A stretch of 64,000 nucleotides of DNA from Annona cherimola (taxonomy: Eukaryota > Streptophyta > Magnoliopsida > Magnoliales > Annonaceae), in assembly GCA_030490835.1 (NCBI GenBank), contig CM059971.1:78510224-78574223 (forward strand). Direction: 5' to 3'. The position numbers were made by a program, and so were the translations under genes. The notes beneath the pieces are model-generated. The model was given only the letters and a program-made list of their open reading frames with translations, searched no databases and was not told the DNA's origin. Position 1 is the first letter of the stretch. Each line of letters begins with the position of its first letter. Of this stretch, positions 23,931 to 34,476 are shown piece by piece.

Positions 23931-24255
23931 TACAAATATGCCTACGAAGTTTGAAAAATATTACATCTTTGTCTCTAAGTTTACTTAAATTGCAAATATG
24001 ACTACAAAGTTTGCACAAAATTGTAAGCAATGTTTTGAAAACCGGACCGGTCACTGAACCGGTTTTGTGACCGGTTCCCGGTTTTTCCGGTTCAACCGGA
24101 TCGAACCGGTGGTCGGACCGCGGTTGAACCGGTAACAGTGACGAACCGGGACGTGACCGGTTCACGGTCCGACCGGTCCAACCGCCCGGTTCGGTCCGGT
24201 TTTCAAAACACTGATTGTAAGTGTATCCCTTCCATTATGAATTTTGAATTAATCT
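23931..24255. repeat. Degenerate AT-rich repeat family (copy 2, interrupted by a MITE)
   Basis: GCAAATATGCCTACGAAGTTTG, TTACATCTTTGTCTCTAAGTTT and GCACAAAATTGTAAG match the repeat at 8204-9043. The MITE at 24028-24213 splits it; the text continues as GTGTATCCCTTCCATTATGA afterwards. Confidence 0.65.
24028..24213. mobile_element. 186-bp GC-rich hAT-type MITE with perfect 8-bp target duplication
   Basis: The ends are inverted: CAATGTTTTGAAAACCGG at the left and CCGGTTTTCAAAACACTG at the right. The body is packed with ACCGGTT/AACCGGT on both strands. ATTGTAAG flanks it at 24020-24027 and 24214-24221. An 8-bp duplication is the hAT superfamily signature. A 1.2-kb relative is at 49775-50967. Confidence 0.88.
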
Positions 24256-25152
24256 TAAAATCCTAGGATTCCAAAGCAACCTGTCATTTATTTAATTTTG
24301 AATTAAAACTTTCTCTTAATTTCATTTATGAGGATAATATCATTTGGGAATAATATAAAACAAGGGCTTATTCTTGTAAACATCCATTGAGTAAATCTAT
24401 GACTAAAGTAATGCTCAACGGTAATGATAGTGATGCTTTGCTAAAAAAAAGAAAGAAAAATATGATGTTGACCAAGGAAGGGGATTAGTAAGAAATATTA
24501 TAAATCCAATTTAACTTTATGGGCTTGGTACTTAGTAATTATAAATCCAGTGCTTAATGTTATAATGCTTCCCCCACAATAATACATCCTTTTTTCATAC
24601 AGACGTCGTACTAAGTAGTATGCATCAATTCACTTCCTATGAACAGAAAACAAGACGAAACAAAAAAAACATTCGCACTAGAGTGGCGTACTTGCTGCAA
24701 AAATATAAAAAATGCATTCTGTTATATTGACTGCTCAATCTAGTAGTCTAGAAGACAATTGAAACCAAAACAAGTCCAAATGGAGAAAGTGCCAAGATAC
24801 ACAAACGAAGACAATGCTACCTTTTAATGCCACTATTCTGCCATTGGGGTTTATCACTGCAGAATCGGCAGAAATGAGTCTTCTCAATGGCTACATGGAC
24901 ATTAATATCGATAATAACAATACTGTTTAGCGAGGAAGTTTCTCTAACACATGTATACTTGGCTGATTCCATGGTCACATGAGTAGTAAACCTAACAAAC
25001 TGAAGTTTTACTCCCAAGCCTGTTTGTTGCAATTCAATCACAGAAAAGTTATATTCAGTATTGTACTTGACATAAAATTGGTCATATCTAATGAAAATAA
25101 CAATAAACAAGAGAAAGCATAGCCTTATTTTAAATATCTTTTTAAGTTCTGA
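24256..25152. repeat. Duplicated copy of the clathrin exon-2 region
   Basis: Collinear with 5470-6477 with many substitutions and indels. It lies about 18 kb from the parent in the same orientation and carries only exon 2 with parts of introns 1 and 2, so it arose by DNA duplication, not by reverse transcription of mRNA. Confidence 0.85.
24821..25026 (-). pseudogene. Clathrin heavy chain exon-2 fragment
   Basis: The translation shows [30 protein letters not shown] and NSIVIIDIN, clearly exon 2 of clathrin heavy chain. Compared with 6149-6353 it has a 3-bp insertion (an extra Thr before HVTM) and then a 2-bp deletion near 24905 that shifts the frame. The acceptor CAG has become CAA at 25027-25029, so it could not be spliced normally. 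The donor GT is kept. No other clathrin exon lies nearby. Confidence 0.88.
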
Positions 25153-25239
25153 TTAAAAAATTGGTCAAATTACTATTATATCCTATCACACCCCTAATTT
25201 TTATATAATTTTCCCTTTTTTAACTCTTAACAATCATAA

Positions 25240-25480
25240 GCGTGATGTGTTTGTTTACATTTCAAACTTTTCAAATTAAAAATTTTCATTTCAAGTGATT
25301 ATCATATTTTAAATTATTTTTCAATTTTTTTATATAATTATCTTACTTTCTAATTATTTCTGTATAACTATATGTACAATCATCTATCTGCCTATTTTAA
25401 TATTTTTTTACTCATAGTGATTACTACTATTATATCATATTATTTTTTTCACACGGGAAGAACTTTTATACCAACAAATT
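25240..25480. mobile_element. Tourist-like MITE, inverted and degraded
   Basis: GATGTGTTTGTTTAC at the left is followed by CAAACTTTTCAAATTAAAAATTTTCA, TTCTAATTATTTCTGTATAACTA and TATCATATTATTTTTTTC, the reverse complement of the family at 61529-61797. The right end is unclear. Confidence 0.45.
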
Positions 25481-26310
25481 TTTCATGCAATAAGTTTTAT
25501 CTCTTCTTAAACATACAAATAAAAAAACCATTATAAAATAAAAGACAATCGTCTCGTTGCATGAAATCATTCCCCTTTGGGCATGTTTTATGCAGTACCT
25601 GCAAATTAGATTCCGACTAATACTGATCTGGGGTTTTGTTTGTCTGTGGTGGGGCAAGAGTCCTGCAGCTGTGGCTTGTCGTCTTCTTCCTCCCACTATC
25701 CGACGCTTTTTTTTTTTACCCTCCAACTCGTCAAAAGCCCTCCTTCAGTGCGCAACTACGATGCACGGCTTTCGGTGCTCTCCTCTTTTACAATTCCGAT
25801 ATTGTAGCTTCTAGGGCACTGTATTTGCGTCGGTATTGCGGCCGGTCGTCACGATTCCCGGATTCTGGAGGCGTTTTTTTTAAAAAAATTTCATCAAACG
25901 GTTTACAGTCGACAAGGAAATGGTCGGAGTTGGACGTAAAGGAGGAGAAATTTTCATTGGATTCGGTGTCAGGACCTGCACTGGTGTTTAGTAGCTTCAA
26001 TGAGGGCTCGTCTTCGTCATGTTAAACTATTGTAGATCTAGCCGAAAAGACCTGCATTTTTTGCCAGTAAGATGAAAGGATAATCTTCTGGGTGGGTTTT
26101 GAAGAGTGCTGAATCTTGCAGGTGGTTTCGGAAACGAGTCGGTTTTTCTAGTGCATTAAAGTTCGAAGTTTTTTTTTTTTTTTTTGCTTCTGGAAATGGA
26201 AGGAGTGAAGCTACTTCACGAGCATTTCGCAACGTTATCTGTTGAAAAGAATTCCCTGTCTGGTTTCCGCAGTTGCTTGCGCTTTTTAGGTTCTTGTTCA
26301 TGAGGATCTA
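25481..26310 (+). promoter_or_regulatory. Promoter and 5' leader of the bHLH gene
   Basis: The sequence becomes less AT-rich from about 25600 and contains several upstream ORFs, including one of 129 codons at 25636-26025 (plus strand) that ends in a Ser-rich tail. I do not recognise its product. If the transcript starts before 25636 these would be upstream ORFs able to lower translation of the bHLH protein. A poly-T run lies at 26169-26185. Confidence 0.4.
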
Positions 26311-28634
26311 ATGGGCTCTTTTGCTGAGAATTTTGGGATTGTCTGTGGAAATGATGTTGCAAGATTTACAACAGCATGTTGGAAGAACAGTGGATGTCGG
26401 TCGGCAGGTCGGAACAGCGTGTCTTCGTCTTCTTCTTCTTTGATTTTGGACAGTGAGAAGGGGGAACTTGTGAAGGCTCCTGCGAAGTCTGTCCAGAAAG
26501 GGATTGCAGAAGGGAAGGCGAAGGCAGCTTTGAAGAGCCATAGCGATGCGGAGAGGAGACGAAGAGGGAGGATCAACTCTCACCTAGCAACACTCAGGAG
26601 CCTTGTACCCAGCACTGAAAAGGTTAGGGTTCTTGCATTGCTTTGCTCATGTTTTTTATTTCGCATAGGCTATTTAACCGCATGTTTGTTTTAGGCATTT
26701 TTGATGGATTGGGATGTTGTTACTTAGGCTCTTCTAAAATGTTTCTATTTTGGGTATTAGATAGAAAGATTGATATTTTAATACCCTATGCTCAGATGTT
26801 TATTGTGTTGTCTGTATGTTTTGAAAAGCCAAATTTTACCGCAAAGATAGGCAAAGTTCAACTGAAAATATAAAACGACCACAATAAACTTGGGTAAGGT
26901 GTGTGGCCAATGGTCTTTGGATGCGTGTGGCAAATGCTTCCTCTGCATGCTAAATATAGGAGCCAAAATGCACTCTTTAGGAATTGGTCTCCTCAGCATC
27001 TATGCTATTTAAGTCTGTAATGCGAAGTTGGCAATTGTGGGCAGAACATGTGAGCATCATGTCAGGTGGTTCCCTGGTTTAAAGAGTTTCGATACAAGAA
27101 CTAGGTTGGGACGAAAAACTAGCAAAATTGCTAATGGTTGAATTAAGCACAGGCAAGAGGCCATCTTCAAGATTGGGGCCACCTTACGTACATTCCATGC
27201 AAGTTCTTTGAAAGTGTTTAGGGAAGTTTCTGTAACTTGCGTTTTGAGCTTGCAAATGTTTTACTTGCATTTGTTTCCATGTTTATTATATCTTTCTGTC
27301 TTTCTCTCGTCTGGTGCTTCATTTCCTTAGCTGCTTCATGTAGCTACTCTGATGCATTTTATTAAGATGCATTGTTGGTGTTGTGCACTGCCTATGATTC
27401 TGCAAATTCATATTAGAACTTTTATCTGTGATTGGCATTTGTTATGATTTTCAAAACTGTGTTTTCTTCCTTTACTTTTTCTCTTTCTGAAAGTTTGCTT
27501 GGAATTTTACAAGGAATGCTTAGCCCAGCACCGTGTCATGCTGCCAGGTTATTTTCTTTTACTTTCACTTTTACACGTCTGAGTATCTGATAGCCACAAA
27601 CACCTTTAACTGGACCTGCTGACATGTGAGTTTCTGAGTAGCATGCCATGTGGAGCCAATCAAAGAGAACTAACTTGAATTGAGTCAAGAAACTTGGCAT
27701 GGGATGCTCATGTAGGAAGTAGTGGTTGTCTGTACGTGATCGTTTCAGACCAAATCATCTGCATAATGTTAACTGAGTTGACAACTTAACTCTCAACACA
27801 TTTCTTAGGATGACATTTCTGCTTCATTTTGAGGCTTTATGAAAAACATGATGGCGAGGCTCACTGCTTGCATCGTTGGTGGTTGTTTGAGACTTGTACT
27901 CATTGAAACAACCTCTTTAAAAGATGAAAGCAAGGTTGCATATATTTTGCCCTCCCAAGACACCGCATTGGCAAGACTCTGATACATTGGATACACTGTT
28001 AATGTGGTTTAGTTTGTACTTTTCATGCATTTGGTAGAGAATCTTGGTCATTATTTTTTTTCTTAATCGTGACAGCCTGTAATTGTTATTACATGTTTGC
28101 CACTTTATATGTTCCTTATGAAAAGAGAAACAAGGTTATCTAAACACCAGTACCCAATTAATGCAGATTGATAAAGCTTCCTTGCTTGCTGAAGTGATTA
28201 GTCATATGAAAGAACTGCAGCAACAAGCAAGAGAAATTAGTGATGGATGCATTATCCCTACAGACTTGGATGAAGTGAAGGTTGAATCTGATGTTGATGG
28301 AATTAACAAAGGAAGCTTTACCATCAAGGCATCTCTATGCTGTGAAGATCGACCAGAGATTCTGTCTGATTTAAAACACACACTTCAGGCCTTCCGCCTA
28401 AAAATTGTGAGGGCTGAGATATCAACTTTAGGAGGCAGGATAAAAAACGTTTTCCTGATGAAATGTGAAGGGGATGCCAGTGACATTGAAGGGAGAATTT
28501 TTGCAGGTTCTGTTCGGCAGGCACTGAAAAATGTACTGGATAGGGTTGCATCCCAGGAATTTTCACTGGGAACAGATTCTTCTACCAAGAGGCAAAGAAC
28601 GTCGCTGTTTGAGTCTTCGAGTTCATCTTCATGA
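26311..28634 (+). CDS. bHLH transcription factor, bHLH30/TMO5-like family, two exons
   Basis: Nuclear DNA-binding regulator. Exon 1 is 26311-26622 and exon 2 28167-28634, joined through GT...AG (intron 1544 bp) to give 259 residues. The bHLH domain (about 74-123) reads KSHSDAERRRRGRINSHL, then LATLRSLVPSTEK and IDKASLLAEVISHMKELQ across the splice. The E-box-binding His77, Glu81 and Arg85 are present. The residue before Arg-Ile-Asn is Gly86 where this family usually has Glu. Residues about 154-235 (TIKASLCCEDRPEILSDL, AEISTLGGRIKNVFL) match the C-terminal ACT-like dimerisation region of Arabidopsis bHLH30 relatives. A Ser-rich N-terminal patch (37-43) and a Ser-rich tail flank the domains. 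Start chosen because it is the first in-frame ATG giving the typical short N-terminus. It is convergent with the ABCG gene. Family assignment firm; exact orthologue not decided. Confidence 0.92.
26623..28166 (+). other. Intron of the bHLH gene
   Basis: It starts GTTAGGG and ends TTAATGCAG. The position inside the bHLH domain, just before the I/M-DKASLL motif, is the one commonly seen in this family. No repeat or second gene is recognised within it. Confidence 0.85.
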
Positions 28635-29800
28635 AGGTGGCTTCAAGAGATGGAACTAGGCTATAATTTGCCCATTTATTTGCTACCTTGGGCCACGACC
28701 ACTAGCAGGGGCAATAACCCCCCAAAAAAAAAAAAAATTGTAAATACGATCCTTTGCCTGGAATGGTCAATGACAATTGATCTAGGGATGTGTTTTGCCT
28801 CACTGCAAGATCTTGCCCAATTATGAGAACACTTGATCATGGCCCTTTGTGTAAAAAGATGGCTGGGAGTCTGTCCGGTACTTGGCATATCCAATCTGAG
28901 GGCTCTGAGACGGAGATTATGATGTGATATCCTTGGTTGCTGATTATATTCCTAGTAAGGAAAGAACAGAAATGGATGCCCTGGTCTCAACTTGAAGATC
29001 AAATTCCACTCATTAGAGAGGGCACGATTTGTACTGCTGAACTGCAGAATGCTTATTTCATAGCACCCATCAAGAAGGCTAGCTGATCTTTGCTCTATTG
29101 CAGTGCTGCAGCCAATCACCATTACCTGTTTTGATTTGTAATTTGTGAAAATCCCTAGTGATTCTTGTTACGGACTTGAAAGCATATCTTTGCAAGGCTG
29201 CATTACATTTAATGTTCAAGGGCATTTTCTTTGTAAATTTATTTTGGATGTACTACTTTTGTAGAATGTGCTTGGATGTAAAACTTCACTGCAGATCTCA
29301 ATCACAGTTTTTTTTTTTTTTTTTAATTCCTTAATGAGATTTCTATCCGACATACCTATATGATGACGTTGGCTCTGTTCCTCCCCACCTATGGCTGATT
29401 ACTTGCGGTGAGATCGGAAATGGTTTCAAGGGCAGATCCGACTAGCTGAGCGATGCATTCGCTGCTAGTTTGGCCCTTGATGCTCTTGAACTTTTCACAG
29501 CTCAGGGCATTTGGTGAGTAGGCCTCTGCTAGCATATGACTAGTCAAAAAATTAATGACGTAGGCGGAGTGAATCATGCTTCAACAGTTGATAGCTGGTT
29601 TACCTAAATAGTCTTTTCACAACCATGTTCTTCCATCTGCCACCGCCATGTCAACAAAGGAAAACGGAAATGAAGAACTAAAGAGATATACGAAAAATGC
29701 TGCTTTATTGTATTTTTTATGGATAAAATTCAAATCCGAAGTATAAAAATTAAGCCCCCCAAAAGAAAGGAAGTAATCTGAAAAGGAAGAAAATACCCAT
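28635..29800. other. Intergenic space between two convergent genes
   Basis: It holds the 3' UTRs of the bHLH gene (plus) and the ABCG gene (minus). A-rich and T-rich runs lie at 28724-28737 and 29308-29325. Small ORFs here are not convincing. AATTTGTAA-type AT-rich sequence around 29220-29270 may serve as polyadenylation signal. Confidence 0.4.
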
Positions 29801-31603
29801 CTATTTCCTTGCTCTACAGCATCTGTACCACAAGATTATGTAACACAGCACTCTGTACCCAACGATAAACCCAATCATCACTCCCAAATTACTCCACTTC
29901 TGACTCTCCTTCAAGCCTTGCTGTCTCAGGAATCCTTCTCCATCCAAGAAACACTGCCCTCCCACCCTCTGCACACACTTCCTCCTCCCTACCCCACCAT
30001 ACTCATTGATCATGAATGCCTCAAAAGGGTACTTGAACAAGCTCAGATAATGCATGAAAATCCAGTACTTGGGTATGCTCTGCCTCGAAATGAAATACCC
30101 AGAAAACAGGAAAAACGACCCCATGAACCCAGCGATCAAGGAATTTCCCATGATGAAATTGGGAACCAGAGCACTGAAGCATGCAACGAATGAGTTGGCC
30201 ATGAGAACCACCATCCAAACAACCAGAGAGAAATAGAGATACCCATCAATCTCCCTTCTCAGCCCCACCAGCCAATACACAGGCGTGGTGTAGAGTAGCG
30301 CAACCATGAGAAGGAAAGGAAGGAAGACGAGGGTGTTTGCAACGACGTAGGAAGAGACTCTGTAGGCCCCTCTGGAAGTCTCTCTCATTAGGATTCTTCT
30401 CTCCTGCAAGAAAATTGGGAGGCCTTCTGTTGTGGAGGACAGCAAGAAGGTGAGAGTGTAAGCAAAGAAACCGAGGCGGGTCTGCAATGCAGACCTTCCA
30501 CTTCCCCCTCTGACGTTCATGAATATGGATCCGAGAGCAAACCCCACCACCAGAGACTGAATCGTTCTCGCAGCAAAGAGCTGCTTGGTTCGGAAGATGT
30601 TGCTGCAGAACCTCTGGCCCAAGATCAGCACCTCCTCGCTCCAAGAATTAGCGTAGGAGAACGATTTCTCCTCCACGCTGCAATCATACAAAACCGCCGC
30701 GTGTTCTGTTTCAGTGAAATGGGTGGCTGCCGACTCGATTGCGGAGGTCTTCACGACGAGGTTTTGCATGGCGTCGATGGCGAATTCCAGCACGTTCACG
30801 TGCCGAGGAATGCAGTGGCCGGCCACCTTCAGGCGAGTCTCGAGGCTCCGCAGCGAACCGTGATGGACGACGGCGGCTTCCGACAGCAGCACCAGCCCAT
30901 CGAAGAGCTCGAGAATCCGGAACCCCGGCTGGTGGATGGTGATGATGATGGTCTTGCTTTGATTGGCGGCCATCGATTTCAGCAGCGCCACCACCTGCAG
31001 CGCCGAAGCAGAGTCCAGCCCGGAAGTGGGCTCGTCGAGAAACAGAACAGCCGGATCATGGACTACGTCGACGCCAATGGAGACGCGCCTGCGCTCGCCG
31101 CCGGACACGCCGCGGCAGCTGTCGTCGCCGCCTCCGATCCTCGATCCAGCTATGTGTTCCAAGCCTAGCTCCTTCAGCAGCTGCCGCACTCTTCCGGCGG
31201 CGTCGCCGGCTCCACCGCGCAGCCTCAGGCGGGCGCTGTACATGAGGGTCTCCTCGACGGTGAGCAGCGGGAAGAGGGTGTCGTCCTGGGTGACGTACCC
31301 AGACAAGCGCCGGAACCTGTCGGCATTCATCGGCCGGCCGTTGACCAGAATCTTTCCCTCGACGCGGTGGTGGGGGATCATTCCGGCGAGAATCTCCAGC
31401 AATGTGGTCTTCCCGGCCCCGCTGGGGCCGGCAATCGCCAGCAGCTCTCCAGGCCCTGCTTCGCAGCACACCTTCTTAAGCACGTGCCTAGTTCCAGCTC
31501 GAGCTCCAGCTCCATCCCCGCGGCGGCTGCTAATCCTGTAAGAGAGGTCCTTAGCCTGTAGTCTGTACGACGGCTTGGGCCTGCCGACGACGGGCAGCTC
31601 CAT
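29801..31603 (-). CDS. ABC transporter G family half-transporter (ABCG8/ABCG10-like), intronless
   Basis: Membrane ATPase exporting a lipid, hormone or specialised metabolite; the substrate cannot be read from sequence. It has 600 residues, normal for a plant WBC half-transporter, with the ABCG order of nucleotide-binding domain then membrane domain. Walker A GPSGAGKT is at 59-66, the Q-loop Gln at 106, signature VSGGERRR at 166-173, Walker B AVLFLDEP at 185-192, D-loop SGLD next, and switch His at 224. Six hydrophobic segments lie near 343-363, 376-396, 418-440, 454-476, 486-506 and 573-593, with a Cys-containing loop (543, 551) before the last. The chosen ATG at 31603 (CTCCATGGAG) gives the typical MELPV-type start; an in-frame ATG 40 codons upstream adds a Ser/Leu-rich stretch unlike the family. 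The 5' half is much more GC-rich than its surroundings. Intronless structure fits the ABCG4/8/10 group. Half-transporters must dimerise. Confidence 0.94.
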   Translation of the reverse strand: MELPVVGRPKPSYRLQAKDLSYRISSRRGDGAGARAGTRHVLKKVCCEAGPGELLAIAGPSGAGKTTLLEILAGMIPHHRVEGKILVNGRPMNADRFRRLSGYVTQDDTLFPLLTVEETLMYSARLRLRGGAGDAAGRVRQLLKELGLEHIAGSRIGGGDDSCRGVSGGERRRVSIGVDVVHDPAVLFLDEPTSGLDSASALQVVALLKSMAANQSKTIIITIHQPGFRILELFDGLVLLSEAAVVHHGSLRSLETRLKVAGHCIPRHVNVLEFAIDAMQNLVVKTSAIESAATHFTETEHAAVLYDCSVEEKSFSYANSWSEEVLILGQRFCSNIFRTKQLFAARTIQSLVVGFALGSIFMNVRGGSGRSALQTRLGFFAYTLTFLLSSTTEGLPIFLQERRILMRETSRGAYRVSSYVVANTLVFLPFLLMVALLYTTPVYWLVGLRREIDGYLYFSLVVWMVVLMANSFVACFSALVPNFIMGNSLIAGFMGSFFLFSGYFISRQSIPKYWIFMHYLSLFKYPFEAFMINEYGGVGRRKCVQRVGGQCFLDGEGFLRQQGLKESQKWSNLGVMIGFIVGYRVLCYIILWYRCCRARK

Positions 31604-32460
31604 GGAGGAGAGAAGCAGGGGAAGAGAAGAAGAAAAAAAAGAGAGGGAGAGGGAGGAATGAGGGTGGTGGAAATTTGAAATGGGGAGATGAGCTAACTCA
31701 CCAAACAGGGAGTTTGTACACACGTTATCTGAAGCTAGCTTAGAAAGATGTCATTTTTGCATGCATGGGACTTTTGGGACTTGGCTTCTTGAATTGGGCT
31801 TTGGTAGAATGATTTGTTTTATGGTATTTTGAAGTTGGGGGAGGGGAAGGGTTGAAAAATTCAAAGGAGGGATGGGGAAGAGCGGAAGGCTTTTCAGGTG
31901 AGCTGCTAGCTTGACCGTAAGGGGGTTAGTAGTTGGTGAGGGTGGCCTCACCACCCTCTCCAAACTGACACTGCTCTTTCATGTTTTCCCTGCGCCCGTT
32001 AAAGCCAAAAGGGGAGCCCGGTCCTAACCGCTTCTTTACATGCGTCGGAACCTCTCGAAATGTTAGAAACTGATCCATTCCTAATTCTGCTGATGGATAG
32101 ATGGCCTAGTTGGATGGCTGCGGTTGAAGAAGACATTGGTGCATTTTCTTTTGCAAAACACTCGTTGAAAATCATAAATATATGAGGTTGAAAAACACCT
32201 TCAAACAGCTTTGAAAGGTCGTCTTCGATATGCAAAGATTTAAAATTCTTGTGGGGTTTATTTTGGAAAATCCTAAAATAAGTACTAAAATGAAATTACG
32301 CATACTTACATGGTCTATTATGGAACAACCCCGCTTCGTGGTAACATGTGCCATACGCATCATACGTTCGTATGTTGCGTGGCTCGTGTCAGTGTCTCTG
32401 AGGTTTTTTCCAGTAATATTGCATTTTTCTCCCCTTCGGGTTTCGGTTTTATAATTTAAG
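31604..32460. other. Upstream region of the ABCG gene
   Basis: Presumed promoter and leader of the minus-strand ABCG gene. A purine-rich block (31600-31660) immediately precedes the start codon. Short ORFs at 31751-31963 and 31999-32235 are not recognisable proteins. Confidence 0.35.
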
Positions 32461-32830
32461 GAAATTTGGAAATATCCCACATAGTTTAATCATAATTATA
32501 AATATACTATTGAATATTAAAAAATGCAAATAACTCTATATAGTTTCATTACAATTGCAAATATACCTACATCCATGGTACCCATTACAACGTGGGTAGG
32601 TTTACAAATTATTTTTATACTATATCTACAAATATATCCATATAGTTTTCATATACTTGCAAATGTACCGGCCGTAACAGCACTATGGTGAAGGCATGAC
32701 GGTGCTATAACGGTATGAATATATTTATAATTACGATCAAATTATATAAAAATTATTTATAATTTTTGAAATTAAGTGAATATATTTACAATTATAATGA
32801 AACATAGATTTACAAATTCCCTCTAATTTA
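32461..32830. repeat. Degenerate AT-rich repeat family (copy 3)
   Basis: AATATCCCACATAGTTTAATCA, GCAAATATACCTACATCC, TACAAATATATCCATATAGTTTTCATA and similar phrases repeat in loose tandem and resemble the copies at 8204-9043 and 23931-24255. No gene. Confidence 0.45.
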
Positions 32831-33794
32831 GGGATATAATTTAAAAGTATGCAGCATTTTTTGGGAAGAAATGATAAATCGGTTAGTTTCGATGGGACTC
32901 TGAAAGTGGGGATATTTACATTTTTTAAATATCCAGCAAACCGTGGGAGTTGTATTATGCAATTCTAAAACTTAGGTAGATATATAACGACAGTGATCCT
33001 GGACATCCATTTGTTACTTAGCTATCTATGTTATATTTTGCAACTTTTTCCACTTTTACGTGGGCCATGTGTATTCATCTTATATACCAAAAATTATCAT
33101 TTTTAAATTATCGTATATATATTTTTAAAATTTTCAAAATTAAAAAATTTGACCATTTGTCATGTGAGGTAAGTGTGAGATGAGTAAAAAACTTTTACTT
33201 TTAAAAATTTGTAAAATATATATATATAAAAGAATTAATAAATAATAAATTTTGATGTACGGATTAGATACAATAGGTTCATAAAAAAAAACGAAAATTA
33301 TAAAAATATTAAATATATATAAAATCTAAGAGGTCGTTACTTAGCCAAGTAACAGGTGTACAGAACAAGATCCCATATACTATACCATATCAATATGTCT
33401 AACTTATGTTTTCAACTCGTGATACGATATATAATATCAGATAAGTGCGTCGAGCTTATTTTTCCAACTTAAAGCTGGCCATCCTTCAGCATCTATGGTT
33501 CACGAAGTGCCTATTGTGGGTGTTTGCAAGGATATAAGTAAATTAATTTTCAGTGTTAATTGGCTAGCTAGTTCCAATTATTAGGACAGCAAGATAATCT
33601 GGAATTAAAGAGAGATAAAGTCTGAGAATTCATGGTTCGGATATAACTTAGGTGACCAAATAAATCAAATGGATGAATTGTAGAGATGACCGCTCTGGGC
33701 AAACACCCCTAAGTTTTCCAAGTTGTATGTTAATTAAAATATTTGTTGAAACTAGCATTTTGAATGTTTTATATGATGAATGGGAAAAAACTAG
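32831..33794. other. AT-rich intergenic sequence
   Basis: I see no gene, RNA or clear element here. A short TATATATA run lies at 33219-33230. Confidence 0.4.
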
Positions 33795-34467
33795 GGGAAT
33801 TTTCAAATATACTCATGTATTTTACCTGAAATTCTTCTTATACCTATGGATTTTCAAATATTCCTTTCATACCTACGAATTTTACTCATTATTCTCCCCA
33901 AACTCATGCCATTACCAGTTATTTGCTACCATTTGGATTTTGTGTTTATATATTAAATAAATGGCGAAACTACTTATGCATTGGCATATACATGTACGTA
34001 GTCCGAATCTTATCGATAGAGGATATAAGAGAGAGACAACTAGAAAAACATTGATGGATCACTGCTACTGATAGCACATAATCTAAAGAGGAAGCACATG
34101 AGTATTGTAACTACAATGATCTTTCTACATTTTTGGAATCCTCTCTCTAATGTTCTCTTTAAGTTTTTGAAACTTTATGTAACTGGAGGATACACGTAGA
34201 GATGGCCAGGAAAAAGTATACACCGGTGATATTTGTAATTTCTATTACACATTCTGCTATGAGATGAGTTGCCTGTGTGAAAATTCATTGTTACTATGGG
34301 TATGAACATCATTGTAACTGATAGTTAATGTTCATAACTTCTCATTTTAACGACATGGGTACGGGAGAATAATAGGTAGAATTCATGGGTATAATAGAAA
34401 TATTTGAAAATCCGTGAGTATAAGAGGAATATCGAGTAAAATACGTAAGTATATTTGAGAATTTTCA
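33795..34467. mobile_element. 673-bp MULE-like element with long terminal inverted repeats
   Basis: About 105 bp at the left (33795-33900, containing AATTTTCAAATATACTCATG, CTTATACCTATGGATTTTCA and TTATTCTCCCC) is an imperfect inverted copy of 34352-34467 (GGGAGAATAATAGGTAGAAT, TTTGAAAATCCGTGAGTATA, AAGTATATTTGAGAATTTTC). The flanks AAAAACTAG (33786-33794) and TAAAACTAT (34468-34476) match at 7 of 9 positions. Long TIRs and a 9-bp duplication point to the Mutator superfamily. The interior has no transposase. Confidence 0.65.
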
Positions 34468-34476
34468 TAAAACTAT

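Noticed and set aside
30246..31561. Several long ORFs antisense or out of frame to the ABCG gene
   Set aside because: High GC content creates open shadow frames; only the 600-codon minus frame has ABC motifs.
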